A program made the translations under genes and the position numbers. A stretch of DNA of 64,000 nucleotides from Verrucomicrobium sp. GAS474 (GTDB lineage: Bacteria > Verrucomicrobiota > Verrucomicrobiia > Methylacidiphilales > GAS474). The notes beneath the pieces were generated by a model. The model saw only the letters and a program-made list of their open reading frames with translations, did not search any database and was not told where the DNA came from. Below are positions 16,969 to 25,693 of this stretch, in pieces. Location of the stretch: positions 2,790,001 through 2,854,000 of the forward strand of contig NZ_LT629781.1 in assembly GCF_900105685.1 (NCBI RefSeq). Direction: 5' to 3'. Position 1 is the stretch's first letter. Every line of letters begins with the position of its first letter.

Positions 16969-19782
16969 ATGATCCATCGTCTTCTCCAAGGGGCACTCCG
17001 CCGCGCGGCCGGCATCGTCTTCCGCCGCGCCGGGACCATCGTCCTCCTGTCCCTGATCGTGACCGCCGTCGCCGCGTGGCTGACGGCGACGAAACTCCGG
17101 GTCATCAACGACACCAGCAACCTGATCCGCGCCGACTCCGACGCGAACAAGGACTACCTCGCCTACGCGAAGGAATTCGACGCCGACGACGAGTACGTCG
17201 TCATCATCCGCTCCGACGACGTCGAGAAGAACCGCGAGGCGATCCGCTGGATCGGGCCGCGGATGGAGGCGATGCAGCCCGGCATCCGCCGGGTGATGTA
17301 CCATTTCGATTTCTCCCACATCTCGGAACACTTCCTCCTCTTCCTCAACCCGGACGAGCTGAAGAAGGTCGAGGAGGAGGTCGGCGGGTATGCGACGCAG
17401 ATGCGGCAGGCGAACGTCCGCCTCGATCTCAACTCGATGCTCGATGAGACCGACCGGATGTTCAACGACAAGTACCTTCGGAAGAAGGACAACTGGAAGG
17501 AATTCAAGCCCTTCGTCGACCGCTTCGTCGACATGCTGAACCAGCTGGCCGACTCGATCGAGGGAACGGCCGACAAGGCGCCCGGCAAGACCGGCGGCAA
17601 GGGAGGGAAGCGCCCTCCGTCGCTGAATGCCTCCCCCGTCTCGAACCAGGCGAGCAGCCACGTCCAGGACCAGCTCCAGGACATCGACCGCGTCCTCGCC
17701 GAGCACGAATACCCCGGCCTCCAGGGCGGCAAGGTCCTCCTCGTCAGCGCCGTCCCCGGCCCCGTCGTCGATTCCGAGCGGCCCTACGGCAAGACGACCG
17801 AAGATCTCCGGAAGCTCCTCGTCGAGGCGCGGGCCGCCTTCCCCGGCGTCGAGTTCGGCCTCACCGGCCTTCCCGTCCTGAGCGATGACGAGCTCCAGAC
17901 CAGCTCCGCCGACAGCCTCCACGCGGGGCTCCTCGCCCTCGTCCTCGTCGTCATCCTCATGGCGGTCGGCTACCGGGCGCGGACCCGGCCCTTCGTCGCC
18001 ATCGGGGTCCTCCTGATGGGGGTCTGCTGGTCGCTCGGCTTCACCGTCATCACGGTCGGCCACCTGAACATCATCTCCCAGGCCTTCGTCGCGATGGTGA
18101 TCGGCCTCGGGATCGACTTCGGCATCCAGATCATGGGGCGGTACGAGGAGGAACTCGGCAAGGGCGCGAACCTCGAGCAGGCCCTCGTCGCCTCGATCGG
18201 CCACACCGGCGTCGCCGTCGTCACCGGCGGCAGCACGACGGCCATCGCCTTCTACACGATGTGCTTCAACGACTTCGTCGGCCTCTCCGAGTTCGGCATC
18301 GTGGCGGGTTCCGGCGTCCTCCTCTGCCTGCTGGCGAATCTCTTCCTCCTCCCCGCCTGCTACGTCCTCCTCGACCGGCGGAAGTCGCCCCAGGTTCTCC
18401 GGGAAACCGGCTCGACCGTCTCCTCCGAGCAGGCGGCGAAGATCAACGCGGTCCTCTTCTCCCGGCCCGGCCTCGTCCTCTCCGTCGCGGCGGCGGTCAC
18501 CGTCGGCGCGGCCTTCCTCGCCCCGAAGGTCGGCTTCGATTACAACACGCTCCACCTCCAGAACCCGAAGATCGATTCGGTCCGGGAACTCCACCGCCTC
18601 AACGACGACTCGCAGGCCGACAAGGAGAGCGGCAACTCGGAATCGCTCCTCTACGCCGTCTCGGTCGCCGACTCGATCGACGACGCCAAGCGGAAGATCG
18701 CGGCGTTCAAGGCCCTGCCGACCGTCGCCGACGTCCGCTGCCCTCCCGTCGACCTCATCCCGACCGACGCGGCGAGCAAGGCCGCCATCATCAAGCGGAT
18801 CGTCGATTCCCTCCAGGGCCTCTCCCTGAGCACCGACGTGAAGAACCAGGTCGACGTCGAGCGGGCGCGGACGAAGATCTCCTCCCTGCTGGCCGATTGC
18901 ACCGAAGGGGTGGCGCAGGCGAAGAAATTCGCCCCCGTCATCCCGCAGGCGCGGGAGGCCGTCGAGGTGCTCGGGAAGCTCATCCCCCCGCTCACCCGCG
19001 CCCAGGCGGCGATGGCGGGCCTCTCCCAGGACGAACTCGGGAAGCGGCTGAATCGCTACCAGATCAGCGTCTTCGGGACGATGCAGCGGAACCTCGCCTT
19101 CCTCGCGAAGCAGAAGACGACGGGAACGATCACCTCCGCCGACATCCCGGCACCGCTGCGCGACCGCTACCTCTCGCCGAACGGAAAGCTCCTCATCGAG
19201 GTGGTGCCGAAGGAAAACATCTGGGATCGGGAGCCCGACGCCCGTTTCGTGAAGGAACTGCGGACCGTCGATCCTCATGTGACCGGGATGGCGGTACAGA
19301 ACTACGAGTACATCGACCTCCTCCGCGCCAGCTACGTGAAGGCGGCGCAGTGGGCCTTCGTCGCCATCGTCGTCCTGATCTCGCTGCACTTCCGCAAGCC
19401 GGGGCTGATCGCGCTGGCGATCTTCCCGCTCGTGATCGCGATTCTGTGGACGGTCGGGATGATGCGGCTCTTCGGGTTCGACTTCAACCCGGCCAACATC
19501 GTGACGCTGCCGCTCGTGATCGGGATCGGCGTCGCCTACGGCGTCTACACCGTCGACCGCTGCCGCGAAGACGGCGGAGTCCATCTCTTCGAGGGAAGCA
19601 CCGGCAAGGCGATCTTCCTCTCGGCGCTGACCGCGATGATCGGCTTCGGCTCGATGATGGTCAGCAAGTATACCGGCCTCTTCAGCCTCGGCTTCCTGAT
19701 GTTCGCCGGGGTCGGAATGTGCCTCATCACCAGCCTCCTGGTCGCGCCGCAGATCCTGGTGAAGTGGGGGAAGAAGGAGTAA
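16969..19782 (+). CDS. RND/MMPL-superfamily lipid exporter, HpnN-like
   Basis: A 937-residue inner-membrane protein with two repeats of the RND pattern: helix 1 (residues ~23–41), a large periplasmic loop to ~310, five helices to ~475, then helix 7, a second loop and helices 8–12. Helix 4 carries GLGIDFGIQIMGRYEEE with an intramembrane Asp, as in MMPL/HpnN proton-driven exporters. The nearest type is the hopanoid transporter HpnN. It follows lpxB by 31 bases and probably moves an envelope lipid. No membrane-fusion protein is adjacent, and cargo is not determinable. Confidence 0.82.
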   Translation: MIHRLLQGALRRAAGIVFRRAGTIVLLSLIVTAVAAWLTATKLRVINDTSNLIRADSDANKDYLAYAKEFDADDEYVVIIRSDDVEKNREAIRWIGPRMEAMQPGIRRVMYHFDFSHISEHFLLFLNPDELKKVEEEVGGYATQMRQANVRLDLNSMLDETDRMFNDKYLRKKDNWKEFKPFVDRFVDMLNQLADSIEGTADKAPGKTGGKGGKRPPSLNASPVSNQASSHVQDQLQDIDRVLAEHEYPGLQGGKVLLVSAVPGPVVDSERPYGKTTEDLRKLLVEARAAFPGVEFGLTGLPVLSDDELQTSSADSLHAGLLALVLVVILMAVGYRARTRPFVAIGVLLMGVCWSLGFTVITVGHLNIISQAFVAMVIGLGIDFGIQIMGRYEEELGKGANLEQALVASIGHTGVAVVTGGSTTAIAFYTMCFNDFVGLSEFGIVAGSGVLLCLLANLFLLPACYVLLDRRKSPQVLRETGSTVSSEQAAKINAVLFSRPGLVLSVAAAVTVGAAFLAPKVGFDYNTLHLQNPKIDSVRELHRLNDDSQADKESGNSESLLYAVSVADSIDDAKRKIAAFKALPTVADVRCPPVDLIPTDAASKAAIIKRIVDSLQGLSLSTDVKNQVDVERARTKISSLLADCTEGVAQAKKFAPVIPQAREAVEVLGKLIPPLTRAQAAMAGLSQDELGKRLNRYQISVFGTMQRNLAFLAKQKTTGTITSADIPAPLRDRYLSPNGKLLIEVVPKENIWDREPDARFVKELRTVDPHVTGMAVQNYEYIDLLRASYVKAAQWAFVAIVVLISLHFRKPGLIALAIFPLVIAILWTVGMMRLFGFDFNPANIVTLPLVIGIGVAYGVYTVDRCREDGGVHLFEGSTGKAIFLSALTAMIGFGSMMVSKYTGLFSLGFLMFAGVGMCLITSLLVAPQILVKWGKKE

Positions 19783-19791
19783 GCCTTTCTT

Positions 19792-19872
19792 GACCCTGAA
19801 AGGGTCGAAGAAATTAGCCGGGGGTATCGCTTCGCTCAACCCCCGGCTACCTTCTTTGATCCCTTCGGGATC
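19792..19872. repeat. Triple-hairpin REP-like element between convergent genes
   Basis: Three hairpins in a row: GACCCT-GAA-AGGGTC (19792–19806), a 10-bp perfect stem TAGCCGGGGG / CCCCCGGCTA with a 15-base loop (19815–19849), and GATCCC-TTC-GGGATC (19858–19872). It fills the gap between the RND exporter and ccsA, which converge. The form resembles REP sequences mobilised by RAYT transposases and may also act as a two-way terminator. Confidence 0.6.
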
Positions 19873-19888
19873 AGGAAGGAAAAACGTT

Positions 19889-21562
19889 CTAGGCTTTCTT
19901 CCTCTGCCGCAAAACCACCGCGACAAAAGCAATCTCGATCACCGCGTAAATCACCGCCCACGTCGTCCCCCCCGTCCCGAAGCCGTAGCTGTGGAGCCCC
20001 TTGCCCAGGACGAAGTTTACCCCATACCACGCCATGACGACGGAGAGGAATCCGACGATGGCGCCGACCGCGAGGCCGAAGTCGCCCCACCATTTCGCGA
20101 TCCGCCCGTGGAGGACGGCGAGGTAGCCCAGGAGGGTGATGAGCGCCCAAGTTTCCTTCGGGTCCCAATCCCAGAACCGGCCCCATGAATAATTGGCCCA
20201 GACGCCGCCGAGGATCGTCCCGGCGGCGAGGAGGAGGACGCCGATCTGGAGGGCGCGGTAGACGTAGAGGGTGATGGCGTCGTTCTTCAGGGCCAGCTTG
20301 CCCCGCAGGGAGCGGAAGAGGGTGACGTGGCCGAGGGCCATGGCGAGGGCGAAGGCCCCGTAGGAGAGGGTGATCGTCATGACGTGGATCGCGAGCCAGA
20401 AGTTGTTCCGCAGGACGGGGGTCAGCGGCTGGATCGAGGCGTCGAAGGCGAGGGGCTGGAAGTCGACGGCCATGAGGGCGAGGACGGCGAGGGGCGTCCC
20501 GGCGGCGAGGAAGACGCGGGAACGGTGGACGGCCTCGAGGATGAGGGCGAAGAGGACGACGGCGAACGAGACCCAGATGATCGACTCGTACATGTTCGTG
20601 ACCGGGGGGCGTCCCGCGATGAGGATCCGGCAGACGAAGCCGAAGAGCTGGCAGGCGAACCCGGCCAGCGCCAGCGCCCATCCCGCCCGGTAACCGCCCT
20701 GCGGGAACCAGCGGGCGGTGAGGAGGAAGGCGAGGACGGCCGCGCCGTAGCAGATCCATGCCCAGCGCCACGGATGGAGGCGGAGGTAGGCGGCCTCGAG
20801 GGAGAGCTTCGCCGAGGTCGGATAGGCGGCGGGGTTGAGGGAGCGGAGGGAACGGGCGAGGCGGACCGAGGCGTCGTCGAGTTCCTTCTGTTTTCCACCC
20901 TTCCATGCATCGACGAAATCGCGGAAGGGGAGGAGGACGTCGAGGCAGGTCTCCTTCGGGTAGAGGGAGACGATGTCGGTGAGGACGTGCCAGGCCCCGT
21001 TCTCGGCGTGCGGCGGGGAGGGGAGGAGGGTGAAGGCGCGGCCGGTGGCGATCGCCTCGAAGAGATGGAGCCGGGCGGCGACATCCTCGGCGGCCTTCTG
21101 GAGGCGCGGGGCGCCGTCGTTCCCGCCCGCGGGATTGAGCGTCGGCTTCATCCGTCCGCCGTCGGCGAGGAGGGTCTGGAGGGCGGCGTTCCCGGCGAGT
21201 TCGCGATAGGTGAACCGCTTCTTCTCGGCGGGGAGGCCGAGGGCCTTGCGGAGGGGGAGGTAATCGACGAGGAGGAGCGGTTTCTCGTCCCACCCCTCGG
21301 AATTGAGCCAGAGGGTGAGAATGAAGGCGTCGGCCGAAAGGGTGCGGTGTTCGTCCTCGAGGAGAACGCTCGTCCGCCCGGTGAGCTGGAGGGTCGCCTC
21401 GCGGGTGAAGGTGGTCAGCGGCTTCTTGCGGCTCTGGTCCTGGATGGCGACCTGGGAGAGGGAATCGAATTTCAATTCCGGAGCGGCCCCGGCCGCATCG
21501 GCATCGTGAAGTCCGACGATGAGCGCAAGCGCAAGGAGCAGAAGAAGGAGGAGGCGTTTCAT
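19889..21562 (-). CDS. ccsA: Cytochrome c biogenesis protein CcsA/ResC (System II haem handling)
   Basis: Membrane subunit of the System II cytochrome c synthase, which moves haem outward and attaches it to apocytochromes. The start at 21562 (MKRLLLLLLLALALI) overlaps the resB stop by 4 bases. A signal-like first helix precedes a ~230-residue periplasmic domain, then eight or so membrane helices carrying the WWD haem-handling motif SWGRFWDWDPKETWAL and flanking histidines (LAIHVMT, VLHGR, GLHSYGF). The 557 residues exceed a minimal CcsA because of the N-terminal domain. The much longer upstream frame overlaps resB and is not real. Confidence 0.92.
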   Translation of the reverse strand: MKRLLLLLLLALALIVGLHDADAAGAAPELKFDSLSQVAIQDQSRKKPLTTFTREATLQLTGRTSVLLEDEHRTLSADAFILTLWLNSEGWDEKPLLLVDYLPLRKALGLPAEKKRFTYRELAGNAALQTLLADGGRMKPTLNPAGGNDGAPRLQKAAEDVAARLHLFEAIATGRAFTLLPSPPHAENGAWHVLTDIVSLYPKETCLDVLLPFRDFVDAWKGGKQKELDDASVRLARSLRSLNPAAYPTSAKLSLEAAYLRLHPWRWAWICYGAAVLAFLLTARWFPQGGYRAGWALALAGFACQLFGFVCRILIAGRPPVTNMYESIIWVSFAVVLFALILEAVHRSRVFLAAGTPLAVLALMAVDFQPLAFDASIQPLTPVLRNNFWLAIHVMTITLSYGAFALAMALGHVTLFRSLRGKLALKNDAITLYVYRALQIGVLLLAAGTILGGVWANYSWGRFWDWDPKETWALITLLGYLAVLHGRIAKWWGDFGLAVGAIVGFLSVVMAWYGVNFVLGKGLHSYGFGTGGTTWAVIYAVIEIAFVAVVLRQRKKA

Positions 21563-23058
21563 GGGGAAGGGGTGCGGGAGTAGAAGAGAGAGGCGATGCC
21601 GAAGACGATCAGCAGGGAGCCGACCCATTTCAGCGGCCAGCCCGGATCGTGGAGGACCTGGAGCGTGGTGTGGTCGAGGTTGTCGGGATCCCAGTTGGCC
21701 TGGGAGAACTTGTAGTTGAGGCCGAGCGCGGAGAGCCAGAAACCGGCGGGGTAGGTGGCCGGGTAGTTCATGTGGGCGGTCGCCTTCGAGGTCGTCCCCC
21801 GGAGGTCGTAGAAGCGGAGGGTGCTGATGAAATCGGAGGGGGTGGTTCCGCCCTCGTCGCGGGGAACGTCGAAGGAGACGAGCTCGACGGCGAAGGGGAG
21901 GGGCTTCGTCTGGAGTCCGAAGCCGACCCGGACGGGATGTTCGGCGTTGAGCGGATTGGGGAGGTCCTGGGAGGTGCCGGACGGAATCCACAGGGACGGG
22001 GAAACCGGTTTCTCCCCGTCGAGGAGCGCGACCCGGATGCCCGAGTTGGCTTCGGCCGTGGCGGCGATCGTCGGGGCGATGGTTTTCTCGACGCGGGCGT
22101 TCGGCAGGGCGCTTTCGAGGGTCACCTGCCATTCGGCCCAGCCGAGGGGAAGGGGAGTGCCGGAGAGGAGGGTCCCTTCCTTTTCGACCCGCTCGCCGCG
22201 CAGCAGGCGGTAACGGAGGGGGGCCTCGGTTCCGCCGAGGAGTTGGAGCGTCGGTGTCGGCTTCTCCTCGTGGGCGGGGGCGTCGAAAGAGGCGACCCAA
22301 TCGACGCTGGCCAGCCCGAAGAAACTCCGTTTCCGTCCCGCCTCGCTCTCCCGGAGGAGGACGAGGGGCATCTCCTGCCCGGTCGCGCCGTTGCGGAAGC
22401 GGAGGAGGAGGCCGGGGCCGCCTTGAGCGTCGGGTGCCAGCGATTCGACCCAGCCGAGCGAGGTCGCGTAGCCGTCGATCTTCAGCGTCAGGGGGTGATT
22501 GGCGGGGGCTTCCGGAACCGAGATCAGGTGGGGACGGGAGGCGTCGGGGAGGTCGACGAGCGTCGAGAAGGGATGCTCGTAGGTGCCGCCGGTGCGGAGC
22601 CCCTGGATCACGACGATGTTCTGGTTGAGGGCGACGCGGCCCTCGGGAACGCCTCCCTTCTCGAGGCTCATGAAGGCCTCGTAGCCGAAGCGGGAGCCGA
22701 CCGCCGCGCCGAGGAGGAGGGTGATGATCCCGTAGTGGGTGATGACGAAGGGAAGGTGCCGCTTCTGCCAGGGCCAGCGGTCGAGGGTGACGCAGAAGAG
22801 GTTCAGGAAGAGGATGGCGAGCCAGCCGAGGAAGAGCGGATTGCGGTAGATGTAATACCGGGCGACGTCGGTGTTGAAGCGGGACTCGGTGATCGTCGCC
22901 GCGGCGCAGGCGAGGCCGAGGGTCAGGAGGAGGGTCATCGCCACGTTGAGGGAGGCCCCGCGGTGGACCCAGCGCCAGAAAAGGGACCGCTGCCGCCGCG
23001 CCGCGATCCGGGCGGAACGCTCCTCGCTGGTCAGGGAGGTGACGAAGGGGAGGCGCAT
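21559..23058 (-). CDS. resB: Cytochrome c biogenesis protein ResB (System II)
   Basis: Partner of CcsA that holds the apocytochrome or haem delivery path at the outer face of the membrane. From the ATG at 23058 the product is ~499 residues: three N-terminal helices (around NVAMTLLLTLGLACAAATI, LGWLAILFLNLFCV and VITHYGIITLLLGAAVG), a large periplasmic beta-rich domain, and a final helix WVGSLLIVFGIASLFYS. The ITHYGIITLLLGA segment with its His is typical of ResB. Coupled to ccsA by an ATGA overlap. Divergent from the oxidase operon, which needs haem-c-dependent electron delivery. Confidence 0.87.
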   Translation of the reverse strand: MRLPFVTSLTSEERSARIAARRQRSLFWRWVHRGASLNVAMTLLLTLGLACAAATITESRFNTDVARYYIYRNPLFLGWLAILFLNLFCVTLDRWPWQKRHLPFVITHYGIITLLLGAAVGSRFGYEAFMSLEKGGVPEGRVALNQNIVVIQGLRTGGTYEHPFSTLVDLPDASRPHLISVPEAPANHPLTLKIDGYATSLGWVESLAPDAQGGPGLLLRFRNGATGQEMPLVLLRESEAGRKRSFFGLASVDWVASFDAPAHEEKPTPTLQLLGGTEAPLRYRLLRGERVEKEGTLLSGTPLPLGWAEWQVTLESALPNARVEKTIAPTIAATAEANSGIRVALLDGEKPVSPSLWIPSGTSQDLPNPLNAEHPVRVGFGLQTKPLPFAVELVSFDVPRDEGGTTPSDFISTLRFYDLRGTTSKATAHMNYPATYPAGFWLSALGLNYKFSQANWDPDNLDHTTLQVLHDPGWPLKWVGSLLIVFGIASLFYSRTPSP

Positions 23059-23213
23059 GAAGAGGGAAAGGCTACCGTCTCCCCAAGTCCCGCCGCAATA
23101 CATTCTGGCCCAGCGGCAAAACGCCGCAGGAAAGGGGAACCGGCCCATGGTTTTAAGCTGGCAAGGCGCGGCGTCGGGGTGATTCAATTTGCACTTCCCT
23201 TTCGGGACTCCCC

Positions 23214-24017
23214 TTGAAGCGCCTCCTGTCCATCGCCGCCCTCCTTTTTTTCGCCCTCCCCCTCCCGCTCCGGGCCGAGGTGCGGCAGAGCGGCCTCTGG
23301 TTCCTCCCTCCCTGCGTCACCGTCGGCGGGCATGAGATCGACGGGTTGCTCCTCCTCATCTTCTGGATCGTCTTGGCGGTCTTCGTCGGGGTCCAGGGGA
23401 CGTTGCTCTGGTTCCTCTACCGGTACCGGCGGCAGGAGGGGAGGACGGCGAGTCCCGTCGCGGGCAGCTGGAAGGCCGAGGTGATCTGGACGGTGATCCC
23501 GACGGCGGTCTTTCTCCTCCTTTTCTGCCTCGGGGAGGGGCTCTGGAAGCGGATGATCGTCCCGCCGCCGCCCGGCACGGCCATCGACATCGAGGTCTGC
23601 GGGGAGCAGTACGACTGGGTGATCCGCTATCCCGGCCCCGACGGCCTCCTGGGCCGGGCTGACGATGCGAAGCGGAGCCCCGACAACAAGGTCGGCCTCG
23701 ATCCCGCCGACCCGGCCGGGGCCGACGACGTGACGGCGTTCAACGAGCTCGTCGTCCCCGTCGGGAAATTGATCCATCTCCATCTCCGCTCCCTCGACGT
23801 GATCCACGGCTTCTACGCGCCCGAGTTCCGCATCCATCAGGACCTCCTGCCGGGCCGGACGATCAACTGGATCTCCTTCACGGCGGAGCGGACGGGCGAG
23901 TTCTCGATCGCCTGCAGCCAGCTTTGCGGCTCGGGCCACGGCCTGATGCAGGGCCGCTTCCGCGTCGTGACGGAGGCCGAATGGGAAGCCTGGGTGAAGG
24001 GGGCGAGGAAACCATGA
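23214..24017 (+). CDS. coxB: Cytochrome c oxidase subunit II
   Basis: Accepts electrons from cytochrome c through the CuA centre. The 267-residue precursor has a signal peptide (MKRLLSIAALLFFALPLPLRA), two transmembrane helices, and a periplasmic cupredoxin domain. CuA ligands are visible: His in DVIHGFYAPEF, and CSQLCGSGHGLM supplying two Cys, His and Met. The usual Glu between the cysteines (CSELC) is Gln here. A ~30-residue insertion follows the YDWVIRYPG strand. The start codon is TTG at 23214. It overlaps coxA by 4 bases. No C-terminal cytochrome c domain. Confidence 0.95.
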   Translation: MKRLLSIAALLFFALPLPLRAEVRQSGLWFLPPCVTVGGHEIDGLLLLIFWIVLAVFVGVQGTLLWFLYRYRRQEGRTASPVAGSWKAEVIWTVIPTAVFLLLFCLGEGLWKRMIVPPPPGTAIDIEVCGEQYDWVIRYPGPDGLLGRADDAKRSPDNKVGLDPADPAGADDVTAFNELVVPVGKLIHLHLRSLDVIHGFYAPEFRIHQDLLPGRTINWISFTAERTGEFSIACSQLCGSGHGLMQGRFRVVTEAEWEAWVKGARKP

Positions 24018-25669
24018 ACGACCTGACCCGCCCTCCCGCCTTCCGCTCCCTCTTCGCCTCCGACGACCACAAGGCCGTCGGCCTCCGCTACGTCGTCTCG
24101 GCCCTCGGCTTCCTCTTCGTTGGCGGGGCGCTGGCCTTGCTGATCCGCTGCCAGATGGCCTTCCCGAAGCTCGGCCTCCTCGGGGCCGAGGGGTACAATG
24201 TCTCCTTCACGATGCACGCGACGGTGATGATCTTCCTCGTCGTCATGCCGCTGCTGCTGGGCGGGCTGGGGAACTACATCGTGCCGCTCCAGATCGGCGC
24301 GCGGGGGACGGCGTTCCCCAGGCTCGGCGCGATCGCGTGGTGGCTCTACCTCCTCTCGGGCGCGGTCTGGATCGCGAGCTTCCTCGCCCCGGGCGGGGCG
24401 GCGGCGACGGGATGGACGGCCTACGCGCCGCTCTCGACCTTCGCCCGCTACAACCAGAGCCTCGCCGGGCAATCGCTCTGGTGCGTCGCCCTCGGGATCA
24501 ACAGCCTCGGCTCCCTCCTCACGGCGGCGAACCTCGCCGTGACGGTCGCGACGCAGCGGGCCCCGGGGATGACTCTCTTCCGGATGCCGGTCTTCACCTG
24601 GTCGCTCTTCATCACCGGGTTCCTCGTCCTGATCGCCGTCCCGGTCCTCCTCGTCGCCGACGTCATGCTGATCCTCGACCTCGATTTCGGGACCGCCTTC
24701 TTCGACGTCACGCGGGGAGGGCAGCCGCTCCTCTGGCAGCACCTGTTCTGGTTCTTCGGCCATCCCGAGGTCTACATCCTGATCCTCCCCGCGATGGGGG
24801 TGGTCTCGGAGATCCTCCCCGTCTTCGCCCGCCGCCCCCTCTTCGGCTACCGGGCGATGGTCTGGGCGATGATCGCCATCGGCGGCCTCGGCTTCGTCGT
24901 CTGGGGACATCACATGTTCGTGAGCGGGATGAGCCTCCTCCTCTCGGCCGCCTTCTCCTTCTCGACCTTCCTGATCGCCGTCCCCTCCTCGGTGAAGACC
25001 TTCAACTGGCTCGGGACGCTCTGGCGGGGCTCGATCCGGTTCGACCTCCCGATGTGCCACGCGCTCGCCTTCATCTCGATGTTCGTCATCGGGGGGCTGA
25101 GCGGGATCTTCATGGCGGCGACCCCGGTCGACCTCTTCATCCACAACACCTACTTCATCGTCGCCCACATCCATTACGTCCTCTTCGGGGGGAGCCTCTT
25201 CGGCGTCTTCGGGGCGATCGCCTACTGGTTCCCCAAGGTCTGTGGGCGGAAGATGGGGGAGGGGCTGGGGAAGCTCCACTTCTGGCTTACCCTGGTCTTT
25301 TTCAACCTGACCTTCTTCCCGATGCACACCCTCGGCCTCGGCGGGATGATGCGGCGGATTCCCGACGCGACCCAGTACGAGCACCTCCGCTCCCTCCAGC
25401 CGCTCAACCAGTTCGTCACCCTCGCCGCTGTCGGCCTCGGGCTGGCGCAGCTCGTTTTCCTCGTGAACCTCTGCCTCAGCCTCCGCCGCGGGGAACCGGC
25501 CGGGGAGAACCCGTGGCGGGCCGCGACCCTCGAATGGGCCTGCCCGTCGCCCCCTCCGCCGGGAAACTTCGGAAAAATACCTGTCGTCCACCGGGGCCCG
25601 TATGAATACAGTGCCTCTTCCGCTTCCGACGAAAACTCGGACTTTTCATCGCAGGACAAGCCGCTCTAA
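24014..25669 (+). CDS. coxA: Cytochrome c oxidase subunit I
   Basis: Catalytic haem-copper subunit. The 551-residue product starts at ATG 24014 (ATGA overlap with coxB); the frame open from 23924 is not coding there. Ligands present: low-spin haem His68 (SFTMHATVMI), FFGHPEVYILI with the CuB His and cross-linked Tyr, WGHHMFVSGM, and VAHIHYVLFGG. The K-channel Lys lies in SSVKTFNW. The D-channel entry Asp of the canonical GAPDMAFPRLNN motif is Gly98 (GARGTAFPRLGA), and the paired Asn residues are Gly and Ala. The soluble ~50-residue C-terminus is Ser/Pro-rich and atypical. Confidence 0.95.
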   Translation: MNDLTRPPAFRSLFASDDHKAVGLRYVVSALGFLFVGGALALLIRCQMAFPKLGLLGAEGYNVSFTMHATVMIFLVVMPLLLGGLGNYIVPLQIGARGTAFPRLGAIAWWLYLLSGAVWIASFLAPGGAAATGWTAYAPLSTFARYNQSLAGQSLWCVALGINSLGSLLTAANLAVTVATQRAPGMTLFRMPVFTWSLFITGFLVLIAVPVLLVADVMLILDLDFGTAFFDVTRGGQPLLWQHLFWFFGHPEVYILILPAMGVVSEILPVFARRPLFGYRAMVWAMIAIGGLGFVVWGHHMFVSGMSLLLSAAFSFSTFLIAVPSSVKTFNWLGTLWRGSIRFDLPMCHALAFISMFVIGGLSGIFMAATPVDLFIHNTYFIVAHIHYVLFGGSLFGVFGAIAYWFPKVCGRKMGEGLGKLHFWLTLVFFNLTFFPMHTLGLGGMMRRIPDATQYEHLRSLQPLNQFVTLAAVGLGLAQLVFLVNLCLSLRRGEPAGENPWRAATLEWACPSPPPPGNFGKIPVVHRGPYEYSASSASDENSDFSSQDKPL

Positions 25670-25693
25670 CCTTCCTCCCTTGCCAACCCCGTA

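Noticed and set aside
16969-19782. RND gene considered as a tripartite drug pump
   Set aside because: No membrane-fusion or outer-membrane partner is adjacent, and the helix-4 and loop pattern is MMPL/HpnN-like rather than AcrB-like.
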